A DNA stretch of 64,000 nucleotides, from the NCBI GenBank assembly GCA_028285405.1, contig JANQPH010000044.1, positions 1-64,000 of the forward strand. The letters run 5' to 3'. Of the stretch, positions 56,568 to 64,000 are shown piece by piece. Made by a program: the position numbers and the translations under genes. Within the stretch, counting starts at the first letter, position 1. Every line of letters starts with the position of its first letter. The notes beneath the pieces were generated by a model. That model was not told where the DNA came from. It was given only the letters and a program-made list of their open reading frames with translations, and made no database searches. The DNA comes from Thermoleophilia bacterium (GTDB lineage: Bacteria > Actinomycetota > Thermoleophilia > Miltoncostaeales > Miltoncostaeaceae).

Positions 56568-59500
56568 GCGCGCACGGTTGGACCCCCGTCGCGTCCGAGT
56601 CGGACTGGGGCGAGATGGAGGCGCGCGTGCTCGAGCGCTGGCGCGCCGGTGACGTCTTCGCGCGCTCCCTGGAGCAGCGCGCGGGCGGGCGCAGCTACGT
56701 CTTCTACGAAGGGCCGCCCACCGCCAACGGCCGCCCGGGCTCACACCACGTGCTCGCGCGGGTGTTCAAGGACGTCTACCCGCGGTTCCACACGATGCGT
56801 GGCGCCTACGTCGAGCGGCGCGGAGGCTGGGACTGTCACGGGCTCCCGGTCGAGCTCGAGGTCGAGCGACAGCTGGGGATCTCGGGCAAGCCGGAGATCG
56901 AGGCCTACGGCATCGAGCGCTTCAACGCGCTCTGCCGGGAGTCGGTGCTGCGCTACGTCGCCGAGTGGGAGCAGCTGACCGAGCGGATCGGCTTCTGGCT
57001 CGACACCGAGCACGCGTACCGGACGATGGACACCCCGTACGTCGAGTCCGTGTGGTGGAGCCTCGCCGAGCTGTGGAAGGCCGGCCGGATCTACGAGGGG
57101 TTTCGGGTCGTGCCCTACTGCACCCGGTGCGGGACGGCGCTCTCGAGCCACGAGGTCGCCCTCGGGTACAAGGACGTGGAGGACCCGTCGGTCTACGTCA
57201 CGCTGCCGCTGCGCGATGGCAGCCGGCGCGAGCTGCTCGTCTGGACGACCACACCCTGGACGCTCCCCGCCAACCAGGCCGCCGCGATCAACCCCGACGT
57301 CGCGTACGTCGAGGCCGACCTCGACGGCCGCCGGCTGATCCTGGCCGAGCCCCTGGTCGGCGCGGCGCTCGGGGAGAGTGCCGAGGTCCGCGGGCCGGTC
57401 CCGCTCGATGAGCTGGTTGGCGCCGAGTACGAGCCGCCGTTTCCGTACGTGCCGGGAGCGCACCGGGTGGTTCCGGCCACCTTCGTCACCACGGAGGACG
57501 GGACCGGCATCGTCCACATCGCGCCGGCGTTCGGCCAGGACGACCTCGAGACCGGCACCGAGCACGGCCTCGACACCCCACGGCCGGTCGGCACCGACGG
57601 ACGCTTCACAGACGCCGTCCCTATCGTCTCGGGCCAGTTCTTCAAGGACGCCGACCAGCCGCTGATCGACGACCTGCAGGCCCGTGGGCGGCTGGTTCGC
57701 GCGGAGCGGTTCGTGCACGGCTATCCCCACTGCTGGCGGGACGGCTCCCCGCTCATGAACATGGCGACGCCGTCCTGGTACATCGCCACCTCGGCGGTCC
57801 GTGAGCGCATGCTCGAGCTCAACAGCGAGATCGGATGGCACCCGGAGCACGTCCGCGACGGGCGCTTCGGCAAGTGGCTCGAGGGGAACGTCGACTGGGC
57901 CATCTCGCGCTCGCGCTACTGGGGGACGCCGCTCCCCTTCTGGCGCTGTGACGAGTGCGACCAGATCACGGTCATCGAGTCGATCGACGCGCTGCGCGAG
58001 CGCGCGAAGGGCGACGTCGCCGAGGGATTCGATCCGCACCGACCGTACGTCGACGACGTCGCGATCGCCTGCTCCTCGTGCGGTGCGGACGCGCACCGAG
58101 TCCCCGAGGTGCTCGACGTCTGGTACGACAGCGGCGCGATGCCCTTCGCGCAGCTCGGCTATCCCCACTCGGGAGCCGAGCTCGACGCGGCGTTCCCGGC
58201 GGACTTCATCAGCGAGGCGCTCGATCAGACGAGGGGGTGGTTCTACTCCCTGCTGGCCGAGAGCACGCTGCTCTTCGACACCCCCGCGTACAGGAACGTC
58301 GTGTGCCTCGGTCTGATCCTCGACTCCGAGGGTCAGAAGATGAGCAAGAGCAAGGGCAACGTCATCGAGCCATGGTCGGTGCTCGACGCCCACGGCGCGG
58401 ACGCGTTCCGGTGGTATCTGCTCACCGCGCAGACCCCGGGTGAGTCCTTCCGGTTCAGCCTCGACGCGGTCGCCGACGCCAAGCGGCGGTTCCTGCTCAC
58501 GCTCTGGAACACGTACTCGTTCCTGGTCGGCTACGCGTCGCTGCCGGACGGGTGGAGCCCGACCGACGGCGCCCCGGCCGTGCCCGAGCGACCTCCGATC
58601 GATCGGTGGGTGCTGTCCCGCCTCGACGCGACCGTCGAGGAGGCGACCGATCTGCTCGAGGCGTATGACGCCACCGCCGCAGGGCGGCGCATCGAGGGCT
58701 TCGTCGACGAGCTCAGCAACTGGTACGTGCGCAGCAGCCGGGCGCGCTTCTGGGCCGGTCGCTTCGGGGAGGCGGGCGACGACGCCCGGGCGGCTTTTGC
58801 GACCCTGCACGAGTGCCTTGCGACCGCCGCGAGGCTGCTCGCGCCCTTCTGCCCCTTCGTCGCCGACGAGCTGTACGCCAACCTCGTCGCCGGTCACGAT
58901 CCGTCTGCGCCGGACAGCGTTCACCTCGCCGACTGGCCGACCTCGGGTGGCCGGCGGGACGCAGCGCTCGAGGCTGGCATGGCGACCGCGCGCGAGGCTG
59001 TCTCGCTCGGTCGGGGCGCTCGGGCCGAGGCCAAGATCAAGGTGCGGCTGCCGTTGCAGGAGGCCGTGATCGCCTCCGCGGGAAACGGCGCCAGCGAGAT
59101 CGACGAGCTGATCGAGCTGATCCGGGACGAGCTGAACGTGAAGTCGGTGCGGTTCGTGAGCGACCCGGGCGAGCTGGTCGACGTGGCGCTGAAGCCCAAC
59201 TTCCGAGAGCTCGGGCCCCGGTTCGGGAAGGAGATGAAGGCGCTGGCCGCGGCGATCGGTGAGCTGCCCACGTCCGAGACGGCGCGCAAGCTCGACGGGG
59301 GCGAGCCGGTCCGGGTTCGGCTCGGCGACCGCGAGGTCGAGCTGTCCTCACAGGACATCCTGCGCGAGGCGCGGCCGACCGAGGGGTACGTGGTCGGAAA
59401 CGCCGGGGGGATGGCCGTCGGTCTGGCGACCGAGCTGACACCCGAGCTGCGCCGCGAGGGTCTCGCGCGGGACGTGATCAGGCTCGTGCAGGACGCCCGC

Positions 59501-59728
59501 CGCACCGCCGACCTGCGAGTCGATCAGCGCATCAGGCTCCACCTCGACGGCTCGGGGCTCGTTCGCGAGGCGATCGACACGCACCGGGAGGCGATCGCCG
59601 CGGAGACGCTGGCGGTGCAGCTGTCGGTCGGGCACGGCGCGCCGTTCGCCGGGGTCGCCCGCGAGGAGCACCTGGTGGAGGGTGAGCCGCTGGCGATCCG
59701 CTTCGAGGGCGCCGAGCGAGAGGCCTGA
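56564..59728 (+). CDS. ileS: Isoleucyl-tRNA synthetase
   Basis: The 1054-residue class Ia synthetase has PPTANGRPGSHHV (HIGH equivalent), an editing domain, KMSKS (592-596) and a C-terminal anticodon-binding part. The GSHH form is normal for the actinobacterial, eukaryote-like type. It charges tRNA-Ile, whose gene is at 25858. It starts with GTG overlapping the HAD stop (GTGA). No T-box precedes it. Confidence 0.97.
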   Translation: MSAHGWTPVASESDWGEMEARVLERWRAGDVFARSLEQRAGGRSYVFYEGPPTANGRPGSHHVLARVFKDVYPRFHTMRGAYVERRGGWDCHGLPVELEVERQLGISGKPEIEAYGIERFNALCRESVLRYVAEWEQLTERIGFWLDTEHAYRTMDTPYVESVWWSLAELWKAGRIYEGFRVVPYCTRCGTALSSHEVALGYKDVEDPSVYVTLPLRDGSRRELLVWTTTPWTLPANQAAAINPDVAYVEADLDGRRLILAEPLVGAALGESAEVRGPVPLDELVGAEYEPPFPYVPGAHRVVPATFVTTEDGTGIVHIAPAFGQDDLETGTEHGLDTPRPVGTDGRFTDAVPIVSGQFFKDADQPLIDDLQARGRLVRAERFVHGYPHCWRDGSPLMNMATPSWYIATSAVRERMLELNSEIGWHPEHVRDGRFGKWLEGNVDWAISRSRYWGTPLPFWRCDECDQITVIESIDALRERAKGDVAEGFDPHRPYVDDVAIACSSCGADAHRVPEVLDVWYDSGAMPFAQLGYPHSGAELDAAFPADFISEALDQTRGWFYSLLAESTLLFDTPAYRNVVCLGLILDSEGQKMSKSKGNVIEPWSVLDAHGADAFRWYLLTAQTPGESFRFSLDAVADAKRRFLLTLWNTYSFLVGYASLPDGWSPTDGAPAVPERPPIDRWVLSRLDATVEEATDLLEAYDATAAGRRIEGFVDELSNWYVRSSRARFWAGRFGEAGDDARAAFATLHECLATAARLLAPFCPFVADELYANLVAGHDPSAPDSVHLADWPTSGGRRDAALEAGMATAREAVSLGRGARAEAKIKVRLPLQEAVIASAGNGASEIDELIELIRDELNVKSVRFVSDPGELVDVALKPNFRELGPRFGKEMKALAAAIGELPTSETARKLDGGEPVRVRLGDREVELSSQDILREARPTEGYVVGNAGGMAVGLATELTPELRREGLARDVIRLVQDARRTADLRVDQRIRLHLDGSGLVREAIDTHREAIAAETLAVQLSVGHGAPFAGVAREEHLVEGEPLAIRFEGAEREA

Positions 59729-59731
59729 GCG

Positions 59732-59977
59732 CTACCGCTTGAAGGCGCGCCGACCCAGCTCGATGTCGTCGTCGCCACGGATGCGCGCCCAGACGAGGTG
59801 CGGCGGGATCTCGTAGCGCTCGATCAGCTCCGGGAGCTTCAGCACCATCTCGGACTCGGGCAGCCTGATGCCGACGATCTGCCCGTCGGCCCGGACGATC
59901 TTGATGTCGTCCTCGATGACCTCGGACTCGATGTCCGCAAACGGCTGCGTGGGCCTGATGCTGAGATAGAGCGACAT
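59732..59977 (-). CDS. Small hypothetical protein
   Basis: The 81-residue protein (MSLYLSIRPTQPFADIESEV...) is mixed alpha/beta and contains the conserved-looking LPELIERYEIPPHLVWARIR. It has a plausible ATG but I see no clear Shine-Dalgarno. It converges with ileS, three bases apart, and is followed by a 42-base gap to trxA. I do not recognise the family. Confidence 0.6.
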   Translation of the reverse strand: MSLYLSIRPTQPFADIESEVIEDDIKIVRADGQIVGIRLPESEMVLKLPELIERYEIPPHLVWARIRGDDDIELGRRAFKR

Positions 59978-60019
59978 GTGCGCGATGCCTTCGGCTGGGG
60001 GCGATGCGTCCCGGGAAGA

Positions 60020-60346
60020 CTAGTCGGCCAGGTGGCGCGCGAGGGCCTTCTCGAGCTTCTTCTCGGACACCGCGCCGTGGAGTCGCTCGACGGGCTCGCC
60101 GCCCTTGAACACGATCAGGGTCGGGAGCGAGAGGACGCTGTAGCGCTGGGCGGCCGACGGGTGCTGATCCACGTCGAGGGTGGCGGCCACGAGCCGTCCG
60201 GCATGGCGCTCGCCGGCGCTCTCGACGATCGGGCTGACCTTCTTGCACGGCACGCACCACGGTGCCCAGAAGTCCACGAGCACGGGAACGTCGGACCCGA
60301 GGACGGCGTCGTCCCAGGTCGCGTCGGTCAGCTCGATCGGGGTCAC
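60020..60346 (-). CDS. trxA: Thioredoxin
   Basis: The 108-residue protein has the active site WAPWCVPCKK (Cys31, Cys34) and the cis-Pro segment SLPTLIVFKGG. Val replaces the usual Gly in the WCGPC motif, which may shift its redox potential. The GTG at 60346 gives a normal thioredoxin length; a TTG at 60370 would add eight residues. Confidence 0.9.
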   Translation of the reverse strand: MTPIELTDATWDDAVLGSDVPVLVDFWAPWCVPCKKVSPIVESAGERHAGRLVAATLDVDQHPSAAQRYSVLSLPTLIVFKGGEPVERLHGAVSEKKLEKALARHLAD

Positions 60347-60367
60347 GCGCCCGTCTCTCGCGCCGAG

Positions 60368-60517
60368 CAACCGGCGCGAGGCGCCGCGTGCTCTCGGTGG
60401 GCGCTCACAGGCAACCGGACGGTCCGGGTCGTCCGGACCCGGCTGCGTCCTCTCGCGCCAACACCTGCGACCAACCGGCGCGGGGCGCCGCTTGCTCTCG
60501 GTGGGCGCTCACGGGCA
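60368..60517. repeat. 46-bp direct repeat pair with a short third copy
   Basis: Two 46-base copies, 60368-60413 and 60472-60517, differ at three positions. Each starts CAACCGGCGCG and ends with GTGGGCGCTCAC(A/G)GGCA. The 12-base GTGGGCGCTCAC appears a third time at 60518-60529, directly in front of the L,D-transpeptidase stop. Each 12-mer is nearly palindromic. This lies in the 182-base trxA-ldt gap. Confidence 0.8.
60421..60442. terminator. Two overlapping hairpins between trxA and the transpeptidase gene
   Basis: GGTCCGG-GTCGT-CCGGACC (60421-60439) and the shifted CCGGGTC-GTCCG-GACCCGG (60424-60442) are two mutually exclusive 7-bp hairpins. They may terminate the minus-strand transpeptidase transcript. 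There is no T-run, so this is a weak call. Confidence 0.35.
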
Positions 60518-60528
60518 GTGGGCGCTCA

Positions 60529-62124
60529 CTAGCTCTGGAACGTGACTTCCATCCCGAGCGCCACGCTCTCGTAGAGCTCCTCCACGTCGGGGATGTGCAT
60601 CCGAATGCAGCCGTGTGAGGCAGCGCTTCCGATGGAGCCGCTGTCGTAGGTGCCGTGGATGCCGATCGCCGGCGCCGAGGTGCCGATCCAGCGCGTGCCG
60701 AGCGGGTTGCCCGGCCCGGGCGGAATCGGGCCGAGGCCTTCGGCCCACGGCGAGTCCGGCGGGTTCCAGGTCGGATCGACCTGCTTGGTCGTGATCGTGT
60801 AGCTGCCGAGCGGGCTCGGGTGGGCCGCCGTTCCGATCGCGACCGGGTAGGTCTTCACCGGCTTGTTGTCGCGGATCAGCGTCAGTCGGCGGTCACCGAG
60901 GTCGACGATGATCTCGCCGACCAGGGCCGAGCGGGTCGCCTCGTCGATCTGCCCGTTGATCGGAAGGCGCTGGCGCTTCTGGTAGCTGCGCACCGCCCCC
61001 TCGGTCTTCTTGTCGAACTTCTCGGTCGTCTTGCCCTTGTAGGTGCCGGCTTCCTTCAGCCGCTCCTGCAGCTGGGTCACGTCCGCGCCGACCGCGCCGC
61101 GGACCATGTCGTTGTCGCCGAACTCGCTGGTGGTGTCGACGAACACCTCGCGCTTGACCTTGGCCAAGTTCCCGGCGCGATCACGGACCCACACGACGAC
61201 GGTGTTCTCGCCCTGGGGCAGCGGGTCCGAGGTGAGGGTGAAGCGGCGCCCGTCCAGGCTGAGCGTCGGCTCGGGGTCGAATCCGTACAGCTCGAGGGTC
61301 GAAGCGGTGTCCGACGCCTCGATACCGGCGACCTCGGTCCACTTCTTGCCGTTCACCGTGACCCCGTACACGAGGTGCTCCGGGGGGTCCTTCGGCACGG
61401 CTCCCGAGACCTCGAGGATGTCGGTGTCGGTCAGCTTGGACTTGGCGCCGGGGGCGTTCAGCCCGAGCTCGGGGGCGATGCTGTCGACCCGGACGCGCCG
61501 GGACGTGCTCGTCGAGTTGCCGGCCTTGTCGGTCGCGGTGATCTCGAGCTGAACCGCTCCCTCGGGGAGGTCGGGTTGTGCGGACCACTTGCCGCGCGCA
61601 CCCGCGCGCACCCGCTTCTTGCCGCCCTCCCAGCCGATGAGCACCTGGCCTCCCGGCTCCGTCGTCCCGGTGATCCTCACGGTCTCGTTCGAGATCCAGG
61701 CGTTCTGCATCGGCGCCGTGACCTCGATCGGAGGCGCCTTGGTGTCGACCGAGAACGCCCATGCTCGCGACGCGGAGTCCTCGATCAGGTTGTTGCTCGC
61801 CAGCTGAACCGAGACCTGGTGGTCACCTTCGGCGAGCGGGGTCTCGGGAACGAGCATGATCTTGTCGTCCGGGGTCCGCATCGCGTCGGCCGTGACGTCC
61901 TCGCCGTCCAGGACGACCCGCAGGTCGGTGACGTCCCCGACGCCCGGGTCGAACGAGATCACCGGCCGGGGCTCGTTCGTCGCGCTGTCGGGTGCGGGGG
62001 TCGGGGCATCGACGGCGGGGCGCCCGAACACCTGGTTGACGGCGAAGGTGCCCGCGGCGACAACCGCGATCACGCCGACACCGACGGTGACGTACACGCC
62101 ACGACGCGAACCAAGGATCTGCAC
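60529..62124 (-). CDS. L,D-transpeptidase (YkuD) with Ig-like and peptidoglycan-binding domains
   Basis: The 531-residue protein has an N-terminal membrane anchor (about residues 9-32), two or three Ig-like modules, a PG_binding_1-like domain (VGADVTQLQERLKEAG to INGQIDEATRSALVG) and a C-terminal YkuD domain (IVDLGDRRLTLIRDNKPVKT) with the active site SHGCIRM (Cys506). It makes 3-3 cross-links in cell-wall peptides. A -10-like TAGGAT lies upstream on the minus strand at 62205-62210. It ends next to the 46-bp repeats. Confidence 0.92.
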   Translation of the reverse strand: MQILGSRRGVYVTVGVGVIAVVAAGTFAVNQVFGRPAVDAPTPAPDSATNEPRPVISFDPGVGDVTDLRVVLDGEDVTADAMRTPDDKIMLVPETPLAEGDHQVSVQLASNNLIEDSASRAWAFSVDTKAPPIEVTAPMQNAWISNETVRITGTTEPGGQVLIGWEGGKKRVRAGARGKWSAQPDLPEGAVQLEITATDKAGNSTSTSRRVRVDSIAPELGLNAPGAKSKLTDTDILEVSGAVPKDPPEHLVYGVTVNGKKWTEVAGIEASDTASTLELYGFDPEPTLSLDGRRFTLTSDPLPQGENTVVVWVRDRAGNLAKVKREVFVDTTSEFGDNDMVRGAVGADVTQLQERLKEAGTYKGKTTEKFDKKTEGAVRSYQKRQRLPINGQIDEATRSALVGEIIVDLGDRRLTLIRDNKPVKTYPVAIGTAAHPSPLGSYTITTKQVDPTWNPPDSPWAEGLGPIPPGPGNPLGTRWIGTSAPAIGIHGTYDSGSIGSAASHGCIRMHIPDVEELYESVALGMEVTFQS

Positions 62125-62426
62125 GCGTGCTCCTTACGCCGCGCGGCGCGGGTCCGGGATCCCGCATGACGACCGCGTTTGGCGCCTCTCTCGAGAGCGG
62201 CAGGATCCTACCAGCGGCCCCCGTCGCGCCAGAACGAACGTGGCATCTCACACAAAGCCTGCAACGGCGACATCCGGGGGACCGTTGCACGGGTACGACC
62301 AGTTCGGGCTCCTGTGAGGCGACCCGGGAACGAGCGATGCCTCGCATCGGTTGGTCGCGGGTGTTCGGCGAGAGGACTCAAGCGGACGTCCGGATGACCC
62401 CGACGTCCGGTTGGACGACTGACCGT
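62125..62426. other. Intergenic leader region of the transpeptidase gene
   Basis: There is no credible gene in these 302 bases. They contain TAGGAT (minus, 62205-62210), a palindrome CTCTCGAGAG near 62187, the hairpin CGATGC-CTC-GCATCG (62335-62349) and two GACGTCCGG copies (near 62385 and 62402). Upstream of the tandem repeats the sequence has mixed composition and no clear function. Confidence 0.5.
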
Positions 62427-62816
62427 GCTCGTCTCGGTAAGGACCGAGCTGTGCGCCTCCTTGCCTTTCGACTTCGGCCGGTCACTTCACCCTGAGGGCA
62501 CGCCCGATGGGCATGACCAAACGGACAGATTGCCCTCAGGGCAAAGCGCTGCGGCCTGCGCGTCGGCGACCAGCTCGGCAGGGACTCGGGCGACGAGCTG
62601 CGCTCGTCTCGGTAAGGACCGAGCTGTGCGCCTCTTTGCCCCAACTCCGGCCGGTCACTTCACCCTGAGGGCACGCCCGACGGGCATGACCAAACGGACA
62701 GATTGCCCTCAGGGCAAAGCGCTGCGGCCTGCGCGTCGGCGACCAGCTCGGCAGGGACTCAGGCGACGAGCTGCGCTCGTCTCGGTAAGGACCGAGCTGT
62801 GCGCCTCCTTGCCGCC
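62427..62816. repeat. 175-bp tandem inverted-repeat element (two units plus a partial third)
   Basis: Units at 62427-62601 (175 bases) and 62602-62774 (173 bases) are nearly identical, and a third begins at 62775. Each unit has hairpins GACGAGC-TGC-GCTCGTC (at 62592-62608 and 62765-62781) and CTCGGT-AAGG-ACCGAG (for example 62433-62448). Each also has the 11-base inverted repeat CCCTGAGGGCA/TGCCCTCAGGG (62490-62500/62531-62541 and 62663-62673/62704-62714). A diverged copy is at 25008. No transposase or IS ends are seen. Confidence 0.85.
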
Positions 62817-64000
62817 GTACACTGGGTGGATCGCTGCCGACCTGCCCGACAACAGGGCGATCGCCGAGGCGTTTCAGCTTCTCGGCGACCTCCTCCAGCT
62901 CGAGGGTGCCGATCGGCATCGGGTGCTCGCGTACCACCGGGCGGCGACGCGAGCTCGGGAGGAGGCGCGCCCGCTCGCCGAGCTCGCGCTCCAGGGTCGG
63001 GCCACCGAGGTCGCCGACATCGGGACGACCCTCCAGGCCAAGATCGTCGAGCTCGCCGAGACCGGCCGGATCGCCGCGCTCGAAACCGCGCGCGAGCGGA
63101 CCCCGGAGGGCCTGGTCGAGGTGGCCGGCCTGCGTGGTCTGGGACCGAAGCGGGCGATGGCGGCTCATGAGACCCTGGGTGTCGCCTCGCTGCGGGACCT
63201 CGGCGCGGCGCTCCACGACGGTCGGCTCGCCGACGTCCCGGGTTTCGGCAAGGGCACCATCGAGTCGATCGGAGAGCAGCTCGCCGAGCGCGCGATGCGG
63301 GCGGCCGCGCCCGGCGGTGAGCGGATCCCGCTCGGGCGCGGGCTCCTCATCGCTCGCCGGCTGAGCCGCGAGCTGGCGGAGGCACCCGGCGTGATCTCGG
63401 TCGACATCGCCGGCTCGTTGCGGCGTGGGCGCGAGAGCGCTCACGACGTCGATCTCGTCGCCAGCGAGGAGCACCCGGGAGCCGCGGCGGCCGCGCTCGG
63501 CGCGAGCCCCGGATCGGTCGGCGACGACGGGGTCACCCACGCTCGCGCGCAAGCGGGGGACGGGACGTGGGTCGAGCTGATCGCCGGGCCGGCCGAGAGC
63601 CACGGAAACCGTCTGCAGCACGCGACCGGCTCGGCGGCGCACAACGTCCGTCTGCGCGAGCGAGCGGTGAGGCTCGGCCTCTCGGTCTCCCAGCACGGGA
63701 TCGTGGATGCCGACGGCGTGCGCCATGTCCACGCCGACGAGGCCGGTGTCTACCGGGCGCTCGGGTTGCCCGACATCCCCCCGGAGCTGCGCGAGGACCG
63801 AGGCGAGATCGAGGCGGCCCTTCGGGACGAGCTCCCTCAGCTGGTCCGGCTCGAGGATCTGCGGGGTGACGTCCACATCCACACGGACTGGAGCGACGGT
63901 CGCGACTCGCTCGAGGACATGGTCGTCGCGGCCAGGGCTCGCGGGTACGCGTACGTCGCGATCAGCGACCACTCGCCGCGCCTGCGGATGGCGCGCGGTC
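62809..64000 (+). CDS. polX: DNA polymerase/3'-5' exonuclease PolX (3' truncated)
   Basis: The visible part shows an N-terminal HhH/8-kDa-type domain (LLGDLLQLEGADRHRVLAY, VPGFGKGTIESIGEQL), a pol-beta-type nucleotidyltransferase site (GSLRRGRESAHDVDLVAS), and the beginning of the PHP domain (DVHIHTDWSDGRD, ISDHSP). The frame is open to the end of the window. No ATG or GTG lies at a sensible place in frame. TTG 62809 is used; it falls in the third repeat unit and before a TACACT box (62818). Confidence 0.82.
   Translation, partial: MPPYTGWIAADLPDNRAIAEAFQLLGDLLQLEGADRHRVLAYHRAATRAREEARPLAELALQGRATEVADIGTTLQAKIVELAETGRIAALETARERTPEGLVEVAGLRGLGPKRAMAAHETLGVASLRDLGAALHDGRLADVPGFGKGTIESIGEQLAERAMRAAAPGGERIPLGRGLLIARRLSRELAEAPGVISVDIAGSLRRGRESAHDVDLVASEEHPGAAAAALGASPGSVGDDGVTHARAQAGDGTWVELIAGPAESHGNRLQHATGSAAHNVRLRERAVRLGLSVSQHGIVDADGVRHVHADEAGVYRALGLPDIPPELREDRGEIEAALRDELPQLVRLEDLRGDVHIHTDWSDGRDSLEDMVVAARARGYAYVAISDHSPRLRMARG
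62818..62823 (+). promoter_or_regulatory. Candidate -10 element near polX (TACACT)
   Basis: TACACT ends six bases before the ATC codon at 62830, where PolX homology effectively begins. By the pattern seen elsewhere in the window, transcription would start at that codon. An out-of-frame GTG lies at 62826. Confidence 0.35.

Noticed and set aside
56705-56760. Damaged HIGH motif in IleRS (GSHH)
   Set aside because: This form, with the neighbouring PPTANGRPG, is normal for the actinobacterial eukaryote-like IleRS, and KMSKS is intact.
56741-58924. A 727-codon minus-strand frame opposite ileS
   Set aside because: It is an Arg/Val/Glu-rich shadow of the synthetase gene with no family motifs.
60368-60529. 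A CRISPR array
   Set aside because: Only two 46-base copies and a partial 12-mer exist, spacing is single and contains hairpins, and there are no cas genes.
62378-62644. A minus-strand frame of 88 codons across the tandem repeats (also continuing in the long frame at 62536)
   Set aside because: The same peptide repeats only because the DNA repeats. Its composition is Arg/Ser/Pro rich with no fold or ribosome site, so the element is treated as DNA or RNA structure.

Overview
The window is high-GC DNA whose gene order (rpmH, rnpA, yidD, yidC, jag, rsmG, parA and parB on one side; dnaA, dnaN, recF, a DUF721 gene, gyrB and gyrA on the other) marks the replication-origin region of an actinobacterium. 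Start codons are often GTG, many gene heads carry a TAnnnT box only 6-11 bases upstream of the start (leaderless transcripts), IleRS has the actinobacterial-style GSHH signature, and Ku-type end joining is present. Together these fit a deep actinobacterial lineage such as Thermoleophilia (Solirubrobacterales or Gaiellales). The class-level guess is inference and rests on no database comparison.

Bases 1-21918 (+ strand) are a Wzy-type exopolysaccharide locus: a truncated propeller-like protein, a GH39-like glycosidase, a methyltransferase, an anchored FlgD-Ig-like protein, two O-antigen-ligase/polymerase-family proteins, three GT4 glycosyltransferases, an ATP-grasp ligase, a deacetylase-glycosyltransferase fusion, the initiating sugar transferase, a Wzz-type co-polymerase, two tandem PQQ-like propeller proteins, a MurJ/Wzx-like flippase, UDP-glucuronate decarboxylase and an ABC ATPase. 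Many junctions are 4-base stop/start overlaps.

Bases 21919-26221 hold a WYL regulator divergent from a VOC protein, tatA-tatC, a chorismate mutase, a DUF151 nuclease-family protein, tRNA-Ile(GAT) and a small LuxR-type regulator. Bases 26231-31191 (- strand) are parB, parA, rsmG, jag, yidC, yidD, rnpA and rpmH, with a parS site lying across the rsmG start codon. Transcription then diverges at a DnaA-box-bearing intergenic stretch (about 31.2-31.5 kb), followed on the + strand by an unusual GHKL-ATPase/winged-helix gene, dnaA, dnaN, recF, DUF721, gyrB, gyrA and ftsH.

Bases 44038-45712 (- strand) hold Ku and a stomatin-like SPFH protein. Bases 45833-52721 are a compact fatty-acid operon, fabZ-fabH-fabD-fabG-fabF-[phosphatase]-accD-accA, in which a cysteine phosphatase is inserted with an apparent CTG start. 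Then follow DJ-1/PfpI, a small hypothetical, a lipid-kinase-like protein, a hydrolase lacking its nucleophile and a LOG-like protein (- strand); a HAD phosphatase and ileS (+); a small hypothetical, thioredoxin and an L,D-transpeptidase (-); and the 5' part of a PolX DNA polymerase running off the right edge.

The least explained items are a ~175-bp tandem and dispersed repeat rich in inverted repeats (62427-62816, with a diverged copy at 25008-25131), a second 46-bp direct repeat (60368-60517), three genes without a canonical start codon (ABC ATPase, phosphatase, polX), leaderless upstream ORFs overlapping the gyrB and ftsH starts, and the GHKL/winged-helix gene at the origin. No CRISPR array, insertion sequence or prophage was seen.
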